64,000 bases of DNA from Deinococcus deserti VCD115 (GCF_000020685.1 NC_012526.1:908001-972000); one strand, 5' to 3'; counted from the stretch's first letter, positions 46,911 through 57,129 are shown. Numbers and translations are program-made. The notes: a model not told the origin generated them from the letters alone.

Positions 46911-47825
46911 TTAACCTTCATAGGGTCTTCCCAGAGCCTTGGGCGCATTGGCCCGGCCGGTAAAGATCAGCGCAATGATGGTAATCAGGTAGGGCAGAGC
47001 AGTCACCAGGGTGGGAGGCAGCAGATCCGTGCCGCCCAGCGTGATGCTCAGGGCCTGCAGAAAGCCGAACAGCAGTGTGGCGGCCAACACCCCCAGAGGC
47101 TTCCACTGCCCGAATATCAGCGCTGCCAGAGCAATAAAGCCCATACCGGCGCTGATGTTACGTACATACGAGTCCAGGTTGCCAATGCTCAGGAACACGC
47201 CCGCCGTACCGGCCAGGATCCCTGAGAGAATCACAGCGCTGTAGCGCATCCGCCGCACGTTCACGCCCATACTCGCTGCGGCGCCGGGCTGCTCACCTGT
47301 GGCGCGCAAACGCAGGCCGTAAGGCGTGCGGTACAGCACGTACCAGGTCACGATCACAGTCAGGAAGGCAAAAAACACCGGCGGCGAGAAGCGCAGGTCG
47401 CCAACGCCCCACAGTGGCAGTGCCTGCTCGACTTTGGGACTCTCGGTGCTGCTGCCGAACAGAGCAGTCAGAATCACCGGCGGTACACCGGCGGCAAGCA
47501 GGTTGATGGCCGTGCCGCTGATCACCTGATCGGCGCGGTACTTGATGCTGACCACAGCGTGAATCCACGCGATCAGACCGCCGACCAGCATGCCGGCCAG
47601 CCAGCCCAGCCAGGGAGCGGCCGCGCCCACCACCGGTTCGAGCACCAGGGTGCTGACGGCGCCTGCCAAGGCTCCGAAGATAATCAGGCCTTCAAGGGCA
47701 ATGTTGACCACGCCGCTTCTTTCGCTGAAAAGGCCACCCATGGCCGTCAGCAGCAGGGGAACGACACTGCGGATAAAGGTGACCAGGAAGGCTGTGGTCA
47801 GGAGTTGTGTAAAGAGCTCGTTCAT
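46911..47825 (-). CDS. Nucleoside-type ABC transporter permease (NupQ/YufQ-like)
   Basis: A 304-residue permease of the BmpA-associated (CUT2-like) class with about eight to ten helices; typical loops are GLFSERSGVVNIALEGLIIF (about residue 31), IKYRADQVISGTAINLLAAG and YGLRLRATGEQPGAAASMGV. It should import purine or other nucleosides. ATGA overlap with the larger permease upstream on the same strand. Confidence 0.9.
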   Translation of the reverse strand: MNELFTQLLTTAFLVTFIRSVVPLLLTAMGGLFSERSGVVNIALEGLIIFGALAGAVSTLVLEPVVGAAAPWLGWLAGMLVGGLIAWIHAVVSIKYRADQVISGTAINLLAAGVPPVILTALFGSSTESPKVEQALPLWGVGDLRFSPPVFFAFLTVIVTWYVLYRTPYGLRLRATGEQPGAAASMGVNVRRMRYSAVILSGILAGTAGVFLSIGNLDSYVRNISAGMGFIALAALIFGQWKPLGVLAATLLFGFLQALSITLGGTDLLPPTLVTALPYLITIIALIFTGRANAPKALGRPYEG

Positions 47826-49789
47826 GCCTGGCTGTCCTTGTGTGCAGAAGAGTGATCGGACGCGGCCCGGTTGCTGACCTCGGTGCTCGTGAGGCCCAGG
47901 TTGGGAAGGGGCTCAGGCCCGGAAGCCGCCTTGGCTGGTCCAGGCGCATCAAGCTGAGGCGGCGGTGGGTCCAGGACCCGCCGGCTGAGGAAGCCACCAG
48001 CCGCGATAAACAGCACAATCAGGGCTTTGAGGACCGTCACGATGTCCTTGTTGACCTTGTCCAGCTTCTGATCCACGTCGACGCCGCCAGTGTCAATGGT
48101 GCCGAACAGCAGACTGGCAGCGACCACTCCGCCCGGTGTGCTCTGGCCCATCAGCGCCACTGCAATACCGTCGAAGCCCACATTGACAGGCATGTTGCCC
48201 TTCAGGCGGTATTCGTCGAGCGCCCCGCCGTTGACGTAGTGGGTTCCGGCCAACCCCGCGAACATTCCCGCCAGCGTCATGGCCAGGATCGTGCCGCGGG
48301 CCACGCTGATGCCGCCGTATTCTGCTGCCTTGGGCGAGTGGCCCACAGCGCGCAGGGCATAGCCGGTGGCTGTACGCCACATCAATGTGCCGAACAGGGC
48401 CACACAGGCCAGAGCGATCAGAAACGAGGCATTGAGCTGACTGCCGGCCACCTGGACCGGAATGCCGATACGCCACGTCAGGGCACCAGCCACTACGGCC
48501 ACCGCCAGGGCAATCAGAGCGTGCAGGCGTCCACGCAGCAGCCGACGCGCCACGAAATAGGCCGCCAGGGCCACGAGCAGACCGATACTCAGCGCGACTG
48601 TTCCGTCACGTCCGACATTCAGCAGTTCCAGCAGGGTAGGCAGGTGCGCAGCTTCCTGCAGTTCCTGACTGCGCGGTTCGAAACCTTCTGCCTTGATCGG
48701 CAGGTTGTAGGTGCGGCCCAGGAAAGGAAAGCTTTCGGTGCCGATCAGAAAGATGAACACTGCCGAGGCGATGTAGTTGAGCATGATGGTGTTGATCACT
48801 TCACTGGAGCCGAAGCGGGCCTTCAGCAGTCCCGGAATGGCTCCCCACAGCGCGCCGCCGACTCCCGCGGCGATCACGCTGAGGGGCAGCAGGAGCCAGC
48901 CCAGGGCCGCAGGGGCGTATACGCCCACCAGCATGGCGCCGATAGCTCCCATGGTCAGCTGCCCCGGCGCGCCGATATTGAACAGACCGGTACGGAACGC
49001 GAACGCCACACTGAGGCCGGTGAAGATCAGTGGTGTGGCCAACTTCAGGCTGTCGAGCAGCGGGTTGAGGCTGGTGACCGGCGCAAACAAAGAGGAATAC
49101 ACGAAGTAGACCAGATCACTCTTGGCCAGCCAGCTTCCCCACAGCGTGAGCGGCTGGCCACTCAGGTTCACCACTGGCTGCACAATCAGGACCACCAGGG
49201 CGCCAACAACCACGGCCAGACCAATGGCCACGGCCGGAACCAGCAGGCTGCGCAGCCGGTTCAGACGGTCCCACACCTTTGGGCGGGCGCTCAGACCTGC
49301 CCCGGCGGCAATCAGGCCACCAAGAATGGGAAGGACCAACCCCAGATGCATGCCACCACCGTCATAAAAATTCCGCAGCTGTCGCTTGGCCCCCGGCCTC
49401 AGCGCGGTATCAGAGGCTACGCGGGCCATCTCGCTGTTCAGGCCGCCGCCCAGCAGCAGCACCGCTGCCAGGGCAGACAGAAAACTCAGCAGGCCGGTCA
49501 GCCAGAACCACCGCTCGCGCCGGACTGCGCCAAAAATGGTCGCCGCCAGCAGAGCCAGGGTCAGCCAGCCTAACGTCACGGTGGCTCCCACAGCCGGTAG
49601 CGGCGTCTCGGGATTGGACGTCAGGTTCAGGACTGAGCCACTGAGATGCAGCAGCGCAGCGTCAGCGGTAAAACCGCGTCCGAGCGTGGCCAGAGGGAAG
49701 AGCAGCATCCCGGCCGCTGCCGTAGTGGCCGCAGCCAGGGCGATGCGCGCCGCGGTCTGAGAAGGGCGCGGGTGAGGATCGTGGGTCAC
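47822..49789 (-). CDS. Nucleoside-type ABC transporter permease (NupP/YufP-like), long form
   Basis: A 655-residue protein. The C-terminal 400 residues are the typical permease ([80 protein letters not shown]). The N-terminal 240 residues add about five extra helices (for example [20 protein letters not shown]) not usual in the family, and a Pro-rich tail ends the protein. GTG start with TACAAT 6 bases upstream (leaderless). The matching ATPase and binding protein are not in the window. Confidence 0.88.
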   Translation of the reverse strand: MTHDPHPRPSQTAARIALAAATTAAAGMLLFPLATLGRGFTADAALLHLSGSVLNLTSNPETPLPAVGATVTLGWLTLALLAATIFGAVRRERWFWLTGLLSFLSALAAVLLLGGGLNSEMARVASDTALRPGAKRQLRNFYDGGGMHLGLVLPILGGLIAAGAGLSARPKVWDRLNRLRSLLVPAVAIGLAVVVGALVVLIVQPVVNLSGQPLTLWGSWLAKSDLVYFVYSSLFAPVTSLNPLLDSLKLATPLIFTGLSVAFAFRTGLFNIGAPGQLTMGAIGAMLVGVYAPAALGWLLLPLSVIAAGVGGALWGAIPGLLKARFGSSEVINTIMLNYIASAVFIFLIGTESFPFLGRTYNLPIKAEGFEPRSQELQEAAHLPTLLELLNVGRDGTVALSIGLLVALAAYFVARRLLRGRLHALIALAVAVVAGALTWRIGIPVQVAGSQLNASFLIALACVALFGTLMWRTATGYALRAVGHSPKAAEYGGISVARGTILAMTLAGMFAGLAGTHYVNGGALDEYRLKGNMPVNVGFDGIAVALMGQSTPGGVVAASLLFGTIDTGGVDVDQKLDKVNKDIVTVLKALIVLFIAAGGFLSRRVLDPPPPQLDAPGPAKAASGPEPLPNLGLTSTEVSNRAASDHSSAHKDSQA

Positions 49790-49864
49790 CTCGGTATTGT
49801 AAGGGCCGATACGTCAGGTGGCGACGTCCGGTGGGGCCGTATGCCTGCTATGCTCCTGGGCGGT

Positions 49865-50281
49865 ATGGAACGGACTTTTGCCATGATTAAGCCCGACGGT
49901 GTACGCCGCGGTCTGACGCCCGAAATTCTTGCTCGTATTGCCCGCAAGGGCTACCGGGTGGTAGGTCTCAAGCAGATGGTGATTGCCCGCGAGACCGCCG
50001 AGAACCATTACGGCGAGCACAGGGAACGCCCCTTCTTCGGTGAACTGGTGGATTTCATCACCGGTGGGCCTGTGGTGGCCATTGCCCTCGAAGGCGAGAA
50101 TGCAATTGCTGGCTGGCGCGCCATGATGGGCGCGACCAACCCGGCCAATGCTGCGCCTGGCACCATCCGCGCTGATTTCGCGACCACCACCGGAGAGAAC
50201 GTGACTCACGGCAGCGACAGCGCTGAGAGTGCCCAGCGCGAACTTGCCCTGTTTTTCCAGGAAGGCGAACTGCTCGCCTGA
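49865..50281 (+). CDS. ndk: Nucleoside diphosphate kinase
   Basis: A 138-residue enzyme balancing NTP pools by a phospho-His mechanism. [17 protein letters not shown] at the start, the [16 protein letters not shown] segment, [18 protein letters not shown], and the catalytic His in NVTHGSDS (about residue 115) are all present. TATGCT lies 10 bases before the ATG, giving a very short leader. Adjacent to, but divergent from, nucleoside-type permeases. Confidence 0.95.
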   Translation: MERTFAMIKPDGVRRGLTPEILARIARKGYRVVGLKQMVIARETAENHYGEHRERPFFGELVDFITGGPVVAIALEGENAIAGWRAMMGATNPANAAPGTIRADFATTTGENVTHGSDSAESAQRELALFFQEGELLA

Positions 50282-50301
50282 GTTTGTCGGACGTATGCCC
50301 G

Positions 50302-50327
50302 GCCTGTCCAGCAGGCTGGGGTTTTTT
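50302..50327 (+). terminator. Intrinsic terminator after ndk
   Basis: GCCTG-5-CAGGC, then TGGGG and TTTTTT. The stem is short but the U-tract is long. Confidence 0.7.
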
Positions 50328-50400
50328 ATGGTTTGAATGAGGAAAGAATGAGCTTTTAAGGGTTGTGTAAGATATCGCACTTTATGCTGACTCATACGCC

Positions 50401-51444
50401 ATGAACTCAACTGGGAGCATCCTCGAACAGCGTTTTCAGGCCATCCGCCTGAATGTCGTTCTTGCGGTGACCACCGCTTTCGTGGTGTTTTCTGGGATTA
50501 CCAATCTGGTTGACCCACCCCCTGACCTGAACGCCATAGTGAGCAGTCCCAAAACCTGGCTTGCCGTCATGACCCTCAGTGCTGGCCTGATCTGCCTCTA
50601 CCGGCCAGACACCCTGAAGATCGTGGTTGGCATCCTTCTGGCCCTGACCATGTTCAGCCTGCCCATTGAAGTGCGCTGGCACATCGACCACCGGGCTGTG
50701 CCCATGAATATGTTTGTCTGGCTGATGGTGTACCTGCTCTGCGCCTATGTGGTGTTTGGGACCCGGGTGGGGGGGATCCTCAATGCCGTGAGCCTGGGGA
50801 TCATGCTGCTGGCGCTGGTATCGGACCCGCCCACCATGCCGATGCTGGTGTCCTCCTGGCTGACCGGACTGATCGTGCTGAGTGTTCTGGGGGTGCTGGG
50901 CTACTCGATCATCCACTTCATTGAAATCAACCTGCTGCTGCATGCACAGGACAACGTGCGCCTGCGCGCAGCGCGCCTTGACGCACTAACTGGCGTGTAT
51001 GGCCGGGGAGCTATCGAGGAAGAACTCAAGCGTTCCATGCACACGGCCCGGGAAGCCAACACGGCCGTCAGTATTGTCGTGACCGACATTGATCACTTCA
51101 AGAGTGTCAATGACCTGCACGGCCACATGGCCGGTGACGACGTCCTGCGCGCGGTGGCCAAGTGCCTGCGGCGGAATGTACGCCGGATAGGCGGGGTAGT
51201 GGGCCGCTGGGGCGGCGAAGAGTTCGTGGTGCTGCTGCCCGGCATTTCACGCACCGACGCCCTGGTTGTGGCTGAGCAGCTTCGCCGTGAACTCAGTGCG
51301 GTTCCCCTGGGGGGACTGCCCATCACTGCCAGCTTTGGCGTGGCGGCTTACCGGGGCACAGGGGACAGCCCTGAGAAGATGTTCAGCCGGGCAGATCTGG
51401 CAATGTATGAGGCAAAACGTGCCGGACGCAACGCCGTGCGCTGA
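50401..51444 (+). CDS. Membrane diguanylate cyclase (GGDEF)
   Basis: A 347-residue protein: about five or six N-terminal helices (residues 15-185) as an uncharacterised membrane sensor, then a GGDEF domain (about 195-347) with DALTGVYGRGAIEEEL, VTDIDHFKSVNDLHGHMAGD and the active GGEEF (about residue 275). No RxxD inhibitory site is seen five residues ahead of it. It should make cyclic di-GMP. The usual LTGLxNR opening is altered to LTGVYGR. TATGCT lies 12 bases before the ATG. Confidence 0.92.
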   Translation: MNSTGSILEQRFQAIRLNVVLAVTTAFVVFSGITNLVDPPPDLNAIVSSPKTWLAVMTLSAGLICLYRPDTLKIVVGILLALTMFSLPIEVRWHIDHRAVPMNMFVWLMVYLLCAYVVFGTRVGGILNAVSLGIMLLALVSDPPTMPMLVSSWLTGLIVLSVLGVLGYSIIHFIEINLLLHAQDNVRLRAARLDALTGVYGRGAIEEELKRSMHTAREANTAVSIVVTDIDHFKSVNDLHGHMAGDDVLRAVAKCLRRNVRRIGGVVGRWGGEEFVVLLPGISRTDALVVAEQLRRELSAVPLGGLPITASFGVAAYRGTGDSPEKMFSRADLAMYEAKRAGRNAVR

Positions 51445-51464
51445 TTGTGGTGCGGGCCCTCCAC

Positions 51465-51965
51465 TCAGTCAGCCGGTCGGAAGGCCGGCAGCTGCCGGTT
51501 GTCGTACTGCGTGGCATAGCCGCGTGTCAGCAGCTGTAGTCCACCAGGTACCGGACGAAGCAGCACATCGCGCAGCCGGCCACTGGTGAACAACCGGCCC
51601 GGCCCCTGAGGAGTCCGGACGGTGCGGAAGACTGAATTTCCTTTCAGCAGTTCAGCCTGAAGCGACCCTGGAGCCCGCACGGTCACCGCCCAGATGGCCG
51701 GCCGGGCTTCACTGTTGTATTCCACCGTGACGGTCTGCCCAGGCAGCGGCGGGTTCCGATGCCAGATAGCCCGGCGACGTCCAGCTCCCAGACGAATTTT
51801 TTCATCAGCCCGGGCGTCGTAGGTGCCGGTGGCGGTAAACAGCAGCCGCGCTGTCAGGTCAGGCTCTGCTTTTGAGCCGCAGGCAGTGGTCAGCAGCGCG
51901 GCTGACAGCAGCGTGACGGGCAGGAATCCGGCAGACAGCCTGGGCAGGAAACGCTGGGGCTTCAC
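51465..51965 (-). CDS. Hypothetical lipoprotein
   Basis: A 166-residue protein starting MKPQRFLPRLSAGFLPVTLL with a clear lipobox (LLTTAC, Cys at about residue 29), then a beta-rich mature part (ARLLFTATGTYDARADEKIR; PGQTVTVEYNSEARPAIWAV). No known domain recognised. The GTG at 51965 has TATGGT 7 bases upstream (leaderless); an ATG four codons earlier would add an unsuitable N-terminus. Confidence 0.75.
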   Translation of the reverse strand: MKPQRFLPRLSAGFLPVTLLSAALLTTACGSKAEPDLTARLLFTATGTYDARADEKIRLGAGRRRAIWHRNPPLPGQTVTVEYNSEARPAIWAVTVRAPGSLQAELLKGNSVFRTVRTPQGPGRLFTSGRLRDVLLRPVPGGLQLLTRGYATQYDNRQLPAFRPAD

Positions 51966-52018
51966 GCAGCGCACCATAGCGCCCGCATGGGGTGCGCCCT
52001 GTGCCACCATGACATGTG

Positions 52019-52336
52019 ATGACTGCCGCCCAGCTCAGCCTGATTACAACCGGGGCACTGCTGGGGGGGCTGTTGCTGCTGGGGCTGTCGCTGCAGTTGG
52101 GGTGGCGGCGCAATCAGGCACGCTGGCCGCACCACGCCCTGTTTTTTGCCGTATGCCTGGGGACGGGTTGCTCGCTGATGTTGACCATCCATGCGGGCCT
52201 GCAAGGCTGGGCCCTGGCGCCAGCACTGATCCTGCTGCTGACCATGCCCCGGACACGGCCGGGCAGCGCCAGCCACTGGCAGAGGGCCGTGCTGGTGGCC
52301 CTGGCCTACACAGTGGGTGCCTGGATCAGCTGGTGA
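52019..52336 (+). CDS. Small hypothetical membrane protein
   Basis: A 105-residue protein with three or four hydrophobic segments (LSLITTGALLGGLLLLGLSL; HALFFAVCLGTGCSLMLTI; LAPALILLLTM; VLVALAYTVGAWISW). No family recognised. GTG one codon upstream is an alternative start. Divergent from the lipoprotein gene, 53 bases between starts. Confidence 0.65.
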   Translation: MTAAQLSLITTGALLGGLLLLGLSLQLGWRRNQARWPHHALFFAVCLGTGCSLMLTIHAGLQGWALAPALILLLTMPRTRPGSASHWQRAVLVALAYTVGAWISW

Positions 52337-52347
52337 CAGCCTCGGGC

Positions 52348-52489
52348 CCACTGTCCAGCTCACTTTGACGAATCATCTTCCTGACCCTGCGAGTACACAC
52401 GCTGGCTGCATCAAACGATTTCACGTGGATCACAACAGAACCATGGACGTCATGTGCTGGCCTTGTTGCCAGAAAGCACTGGACAGTGG
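52348..52489. repeat. Inverted repeat bounding a 142-base segment
   Basis: CCACTGTCCAG (52348-52358) and its exact complement CTGGACAGTGG (52479-52489) bracket a non-coding segment of lower GC between two genes. It could be a miniature mobile element, but no target-site duplication was recognised. Confidence 0.45.
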
Positions 52490-52552
52490 ACGGGTGCCGG
52501 TGTGGCCGAGGTCGGGCCGCATGCCCCGTGGGCTGACTGCTAGCCTGCATTC

Positions 52553-53365
52553 ATGACCATCGCCGCCCGGCCCGAGACCCTGCTGATCCAGGGAATGCTC
52601 GCGCGCCGCACCACCAACGGGTCCTTCCGGCCGGACCCGGTCAGCCGCGAGCACCAACATCTGCTGATGCGCGTGGCCCAGGCCGCGCCGAGCCACTTCA
52701 ACAGTCAGCCGTGGCGTTTTGTCCTGATCGAAAACTCCCAGACCATCCAGGAGATTGCCCGCATTTCCGGAGAGAGCATGACCGAGCTGATCGAGGCTGG
52801 TGTGTTTTTCGAGCGGTACCGCCGGTACTTCCGCTTCAGCGAGGCCGAGATGAACGCCCGGCGTGACGGTATTCATATCGATCACCTGCCCGGACCGCTG
52901 CGCCCGTTTACCCGGCAGGTTTTCAGCGACGCTGGCCTGCGGCTGATGCGGCAACTCGGCGTTCCGCGCAAACTGGGCGAGGACAACCGCCGCCTGGTGG
53001 CCGGCAGCCCGCTGCTCCTGGCAGCGCTGCTGGATAAGACGGAGTACCACCCGGGTGAACTCAGTGGGTTCTACAGCGTGTTCGGTCTGGGAGCAGCCAT
53101 AGAGAACATCTGGAATGCGGTGGGCGCTCTTGGCATGGGCATTCAGTTTGTCAGCACTCCTATGGAAATTCCCCGGCAGTGGCAGGCTATCGGTGGACTG
53201 CTGCGCGTGCCGGATCACCTTGAACTGATGGCGGTGTACCGGCTGGGATATCTGCCGGACGAGGACAGGCGGCCAGCCATCGACTGGAGCAGCCGCCACC
53301 GCAAGCACCTGGAGCAGTTTGTCTCGCGTGAAACCTGTGACCTGCCGGAGACCGAACCGCGCTGA
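52553..53365 (+). CDS. Nitroreductase family flavoprotein
   Basis: A 270-residue protein of the FMN-dependent nitroreductase fold: the N-terminal [18 protein letters not shown] (about 17-34), [20 protein letters not shown] (about 40-59, FMN-phosphate region) and [20 protein letters not shown] with [10 protein letters not shown] near the end. Natural substrate unknown. TAGCCT is 6 bases before the ATG (leaderless). Confidence 0.87.
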   Translation: MTIAARPETLLIQGMLARRTTNGSFRPDPVSREHQHLLMRVAQAAPSHFNSQPWRFVLIENSQTIQEIARISGESMTELIEAGVFFERYRRYFRFSEAEMNARRDGIHIDHLPGPLRPFTRQVFSDAGLRLMRQLGVPRKLGEDNRRLVAGSPLLLAALLDKTEYHPGELSGFYSVFGLGAAIENIWNAVGALGMGIQFVSTPMEIPRQWQAIGGLLRVPDHLELMAVYRLGYLPDEDRRPAIDWSSRHRKHLEQFVSRETCDLPETEPR

Positions 53366-53475
53366 CCCGCCCCCTTCCATGCCGGGAGGCTGAGCCGAAC
53401 ATGAACAAACACCCCACGCGCCTTCAGGCGGGTCTGGTGCAGCGCCGCCAGAATAGCGGGCGGAGGAACCACTGC

Positions 53476-54372
53476 ATGACTTTGACTGGAGCGACAGCCG
53501 CCCGCAGCGGCACATTCAGAATAGGCGGGGACCTGGAGGTCAACCGTCTGGGGTTCGGCGCCATGCGCGTTACGGGCACCGGCGTCTGGGGAGATCCGGA
53601 CGACCGTGACGGGTCGCTGGCCACGCTGCGCCGCCTGCCCGAACTGGGCGTGAACTTTATCGACACGGCCGACAGTTACGGCCCCGCTGTCAGCGAGGAA
53701 CTGCTGCGCGAAGCGCTGCATCCCTACGACACGGTCGTGATTGCGACCAAGGCGGGTTTCCTGCGCACTGGGCCCAATGTGTGGGTGCCGATGGGCCGCC
53801 CCGAGTACCTCAAGCAGCAGGCCGAACTGTCACGCCGGCGCCTGGGGGTTGACCGCATCGACCTGTGGCAGCTGCACCGGATTGATCCCAAGGTGCCGCG
53901 TGAGGAGCAGTTCGCGGCCATCAAGGAGATGATGGACGCCGGTATCATCCGCCACGCCGGACTCAGCGAGGTCAGTGTCGAGGAAATCGAGGCCGCGCGT
54001 GAGTATTTCCCGGTCTCAACCGTGCAGAACCTGTACAACCTGGTGCACCGCAAAAGTGAGGACGTTCTGGACTACTGCGAGCGCGAGGGGATCGGTTTTA
54101 TTCCCTGGTATCCGCTGGCAGCGGGAAATCTGGCGCGAAAAGGCAGTGTGCTGGGTGATGTGGCTGAGCGCCTGGGAGCGACCCCTTCGCAGGTGGCACT
54201 GGCGTGGGTACTCAAGCGCAGCCCGGTGATGCTGCCCATTCCCGGCACCGGTAAGGTGCGTCACCTGGAGGAAAACGTGGCTGCGGCGCAGCTGAGTCTG
54301 AGCGACGAGGATTTCCATGCTCTGGACGAGGTCGGCCGGCAGGAGTGGGCCACCCAGAACAAGGATGCCTGA
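53476..54372 (+). CDS. Aldo/keto reductase
   Basis: A 298-residue NADPH-dependent barrel enzyme. The catalytic tetrad is visible as Asp and Tyr in [10 protein letters not shown] (about 57-66), Lys in VIATKAGF (about 90) and His in LWQLHRID (about 133). [20 protein letters not shown] at the start places it near the YajO/oxidoreductase 'Tas-like' group. GGAGG lies 8 bases before the ATG. Same strand as the nitroreductase and PKS, with modest gaps. Confidence 0.9.
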   Translation: MTLTGATAARSGTFRIGGDLEVNRLGFGAMRVTGTGVWGDPDDRDGSLATLRRLPELGVNFIDTADSYGPAVSEELLREALHPYDTVVIATKAGFLRTGPNVWVPMGRPEYLKQQAELSRRRLGVDRIDLWQLHRIDPKVPREEQFAAIKEMMDAGIIRHAGLSEVSVEEIEAAREYFPVSTVQNLYNLVHRKSEDVLDYCEREGIGFIPWYPLAAGNLARKGSVLGDVAERLGATPSQVALAWVLKRSPVMLPIPGTGKVRHLEENVAAAQLSLSDEDFHALDEVGRQEWATQNKDA

Positions 54373-54463
54373 GTCCTGCATCCCCGTGTCCTGCTCCTGA
54401 CCTCAGGAGACCTTGGGGCCACGCACACCTTCAATCCCGGCGGACCGACGCAGAATGCCGCGT

Positions 54464-55531
54464 ATGTCCGCCGCTGTCCTGCCCGCCGTGCGCTCCCTGG
54501 TGACCGGGACACCGCCGTATCACACCTCGCAGTCTGAAATACAGGCTGCTGCCCAGACCCTGTTTCCAAGGATGGCCGCGCGTCCAGGCCTGCTGGAGGT
54601 CTTTGAGAATGCCCAGATCGGGTCACGTGCTCTGGCCCGTCCACTGGACTGGTACCTGCAGGAACGAGGCTTCGGAGAGAAGAACGCCGTGTTTCTCGAA
54701 GAGGCCCGCAGCCTGATTACGAGGCTGGCGCGTGAGGCTCTGACCCAGGCACAACTGGCCCCAGCCGACGTGGACGCGGTCATCGTGGTGAATACCAGCG
54801 GCCTGAGTACCCCCAGTCTGGATGCCTATCTGATCGAGACCCTGGGTCTGAACCGGCACGCGGCGCGGCTGCCACTGTGGGGGCTGGGGTGCGCCGGCGG
54901 AGCGTCCGGTCTGGCACGGGCGGCCGATCTGGTGCGGGCGGGATTCCGGCGCGTCCTGTATGTCGTGGTGGAGTTCTGCAGCCTGACGCTGGTCAAGGGA
55001 GACGAGTCCAAGAGCAACTTCGTCGGCACGGCGCTTTTTGCCGACGGCGCTGCGGCCCTGGTGGTGACAGCACCCGACGTGCCCGGACCCCCAGCCCTGG
55101 TCTCGCTGCACGGCGGATTTTCCACGCTCATTGAGGACAGCGCGGACATCATGGGCTGGGACGTCGTGGATAATGGGCTGAAAGTGCGTTTCAGCCGCGA
55201 TATTCCCGCCCTGGTCCGGGAAATGATGCATGGCAATATAGAAGAAGCCCTGGCCTCGCACGGCTGGGAGCGTGCCGACCTGCAGACCTTTGTGGTGCAC
55301 CCAGGTGGGGTTAAGGTGCTGACTGCCTACGAGGAAGCGCTTGGGCTGCCGCCCTGTGCCCTTGATGCCAGCCGCACGGTTCTGCGGCAGTTTGGCAACA
55401 TGAGCAGTGTGACGGTGCTGTTCGTGCTGGCTGAAACATTAAAAACCCGGCCAGTTGGCCGGGCCCTGCTGTCGGCCATGGGTCCGGGCTTCAGTGCCGA
55501 GCACGTGTTGCTGGGTTTCCCCACTCCCTGA
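54464..55531 (+). CDS. Type III polyketide synthase (chalcone-synthase-like)
   Basis: A 355-residue homodimeric ketosynthase extending a CoA starter with malonyl-CoA. The catalytic triad is present: Cys in [16 protein letters not shown] (about 142), His in [12 protein letters not shown] (about 283) and Asn in [12 protein letters not shown] (about 316). AlkyI-pyrone or resorcinol-type products are known for bacterial relatives; the product here is unknown. A weak CAGAAT lies 7 bases before the ATG. No methyltransferase or hydroxylase typical of such operons follows, but an aldo/keto reductase precedes it. Confidence 0.9.
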   Translation: MSAAVLPAVRSLVTGTPPYHTSQSEIQAAAQTLFPRMAARPGLLEVFENAQIGSRALARPLDWYLQERGFGEKNAVFLEEARSLITRLAREALTQAQLAPADVDAVIVVNTSGLSTPSLDAYLIETLGLNRHAARLPLWGLGCAGGASGLARAADLVRAGFRRVLYVVVEFCSLTLVKGDESKSNFVGTALFADGAAALVVTAPDVPGPPALVSLHGGFSTLIEDSADIMGWDVVDNGLKVRFSRDIPALVREMMHGNIEEALASHGWERADLQTFVVHPGGVKVLTAYEEALGLPPCALDASRTVLRQFGNMSSVTVLFVLAETLKTRPVGRALLSAMGPGFSAEHVLLGFPTP

Positions 55532-55542
55532 AACCGGTTCGA

Positions 55543-55565
55543 GGCGGGAGTATCTGATTCCCGCC
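55543..55565. terminator. Hairpin after the PKS
   Basis: GGCGGGA and TCCCGCC with a 9-base loop, between the PKS and the convergent small gene. No strong T-tract. Confidence 0.6.
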
Positions 55566-55579
55566 CTGATGCTGAGTCG

Positions 55580-55771
55580 CTATGCGCGCCGGTTGATTGG
55601 CTGTGCACCGTCGAGTTCACCAGTGACGTCCTGCGGCGTTTGATCCACCTGACGTCCTTTTTCCTGCATACCCTGATCCTGCACCTGCTTGATGCCCTCC
55701 AGGCCCTGGGTATCCTTGTCGCCTCCCTGAGGGGCGTCTGACTGGGCAGGCTGATTCTTGTCGTTACTCAT
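55580..55771 (-). CDS. Small very hydrophilic (probably disordered) protein
   Basis: A 63-residue protein rich in Gln, Asp, Gly and Lys with almost no hydrophobic residues (MSNDKNQPAQSDAPQGGDKD; IKQVQDQGMQEKGRQVDQTP). GGGAGGTC is placed well before the ATG. The composition resembles hydrophilins and other desiccation- or stress-linked small proteins, but no family is recognised (inference from composition). Confidence 0.65.
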   Translation of the reverse strand: MSNDKNQPAQSDAPQGGDKDTQGLEGIKQVQDQGMQEKGRQVDQTPQDVTGELDGAQPINRRA

Positions 55772-55819
55772 CGTATGACCTCCCTGTGGTGAGGACTTCA
55801 GGCTAGGTGCCCTCCGCAT

Positions 55820-56290
55820 GGGACGGACAAGAGGAGCCTTCAGGTGTCCTCAGAAAGTAGGCGCATTACCTTTGCAGAATGGGGCCACCTACCCCAGCGC
55901 GCTGCATCACCTGACTGACGCTGGCTGCCAGTTCCGTGAGCAGATCAAATGCCGGCTGGTTGCCTGAATGCCGGCTGCGCTTCCTTGAACTGAAGGATGG
56001 AGGAGCAGTCAGGCAAGACGAGCAAGAGCCTCAGCGCGGCAGTGTTGAGGTGTTCACCTCGGCAGTTCCGCGCCGCACTGTGACGAGATCAAGCAACATC
56101 AGGGCGTGAGGGTCACTCGCATGTAAGGTCAATGGCATCTTCAGTGTGCCGGGAAATGCCGGGTCCTGCCCAGAAAGGTCATGTTGCCTTCACTGCTTTC
56201 TGCTTAAAAGACGAGGCGGCGCAAGTCCACTCCACCTCGCACACGAAGATAGAAATGTATCTGCGGACTCTGCCTGACTTGGAGCCAGAA
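55820..56290. other. 470-base stretch without a supported gene
   Basis: The minus-strand frame ending near 55868 reads FDLLTELAASVSQVMQRAGV before a stop and could be the remnant of a gene end, but it has no start or upstream continuation. Nothing else recognised. Confidence 0.45.
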
Positions 56291-57121
56291 TCAGGGCGCC
56301 GACTCCAGCGGGACCTGAACCAGCGGCAGGTCATGACTCTGCGCCAGTTCAAGCCAGTACCGGGTCGGCTCGCAGATCAGTGTCGTTGTGGCATCTTCAC
56401 CAAACATGTCCTGCCAGCGCCTTGCAAAATGCTCCTCCAGGGGCGCAGCAGCGACCCAGCCGTCTGCTGTCCGGTACAGCCGGTAGGTGCCGTGCGTGCC
56501 CGAAAGTATTCCGCCAGGTGCGGTCAGGCCGTGAGTCAAAGGCAACGCCGCAAAGCGGGCAGCGTCCCCGAGGCCCACCGTCCGTTCGCGTTCAGCGGAG
56601 CCTCGCTCCCGTCCCAGCAGCAGGGTCAGCGCTGCGGCCACAGCGACCCGGCTGCCCAGCATGTCAGCCGTCAGCGTGCGGGGCATGGCCGGGGCCCGGG
56701 GGTCGAGGAGACCAGCCTCGGCCTGATAGGTCAGGTCATGCCCTGGAAGGTCTGGCTCACGAGTGTCCCCCACGATCCGCAGGCGGCAGAGGTGCGGGTA
56801 ACATTCCTGAAGCGTCTCGCCGTCCAGCCCCAGGCGCTTCAGGGCTGAAGGCCTGGAACTGGTCAGAAGCACATCGGCCTCCTGCAGCATAAGAGCCAGC
56901 GCTGCCTGTCCAGCTCCGGTTTTCAGGTCCAGCTGATGTCTCTCCACGCCCTGGTGCAGCTCTTCGTACCACCGCGGAGCCAGCGTTGCCAGCGGGTCCC
57001 CGGCGGGCGGCTCAACCTTGATCACACGGGCGCCTTCCTCGCGCAGCTCCGCAGCTGCCAGCGGACCTGGCAGGTTCAGGGCAAGCGACACTACAGTTAG
57101 ACCAGACAGAGGAAGAGACAT
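56291..57121 (-). CDS. Compact CaiB/BaiF-type CoA transferase family protein
   Basis: A 276-residue protein of the family III CoA-transferase/alpha-methylacyl-CoA racemase type. The start LSGLTVVSLALNLPGPLAAA ELREEGARVIKVEPP (split) and the GHDLTYQAEAGLLD segment, holding the catalytic Asp equivalent (about residue 128), are recognisable, as is TADGWVAAAPLEEHFARRW. Family members are usually around 360-400 residues, so this is unusually short, mainly in the C-terminal part. Whether it is active is uncertain. Confidence 0.8.
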   Translation of the reverse strand: MSLPLSGLTVVSLALNLPGPLAAAELREEGARVIKVEPPAGDPLATLAPRWYEELHQGVERHQLDLKTGAGQAALALMLQEADVLLTSSRPSALKRLGLDGETLQECYPHLCRLRIVGDTREPDLPGHDLTYQAEAGLLDPRAPAMPRTLTADMLGSRVAVAAALTLLLGRERGSAERERTVGLGDAARFAALPLTHGLTAPGGILSGTHGTYRLYRTADGWVAAAPLEEHFARRWQDMFGEDATTTLICEPTRYWLELAQSHDLPLVQVPLESAP

Positions 57122-57129
57122 GCCTCATC

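Noticed and set aside
55865..56030. Minus-strand frame ending FDLLTELAASVSQVMQRAGV
   Set aside because: Protein-like but without a start codon or upstream continuation; listed only as a possible remnant.
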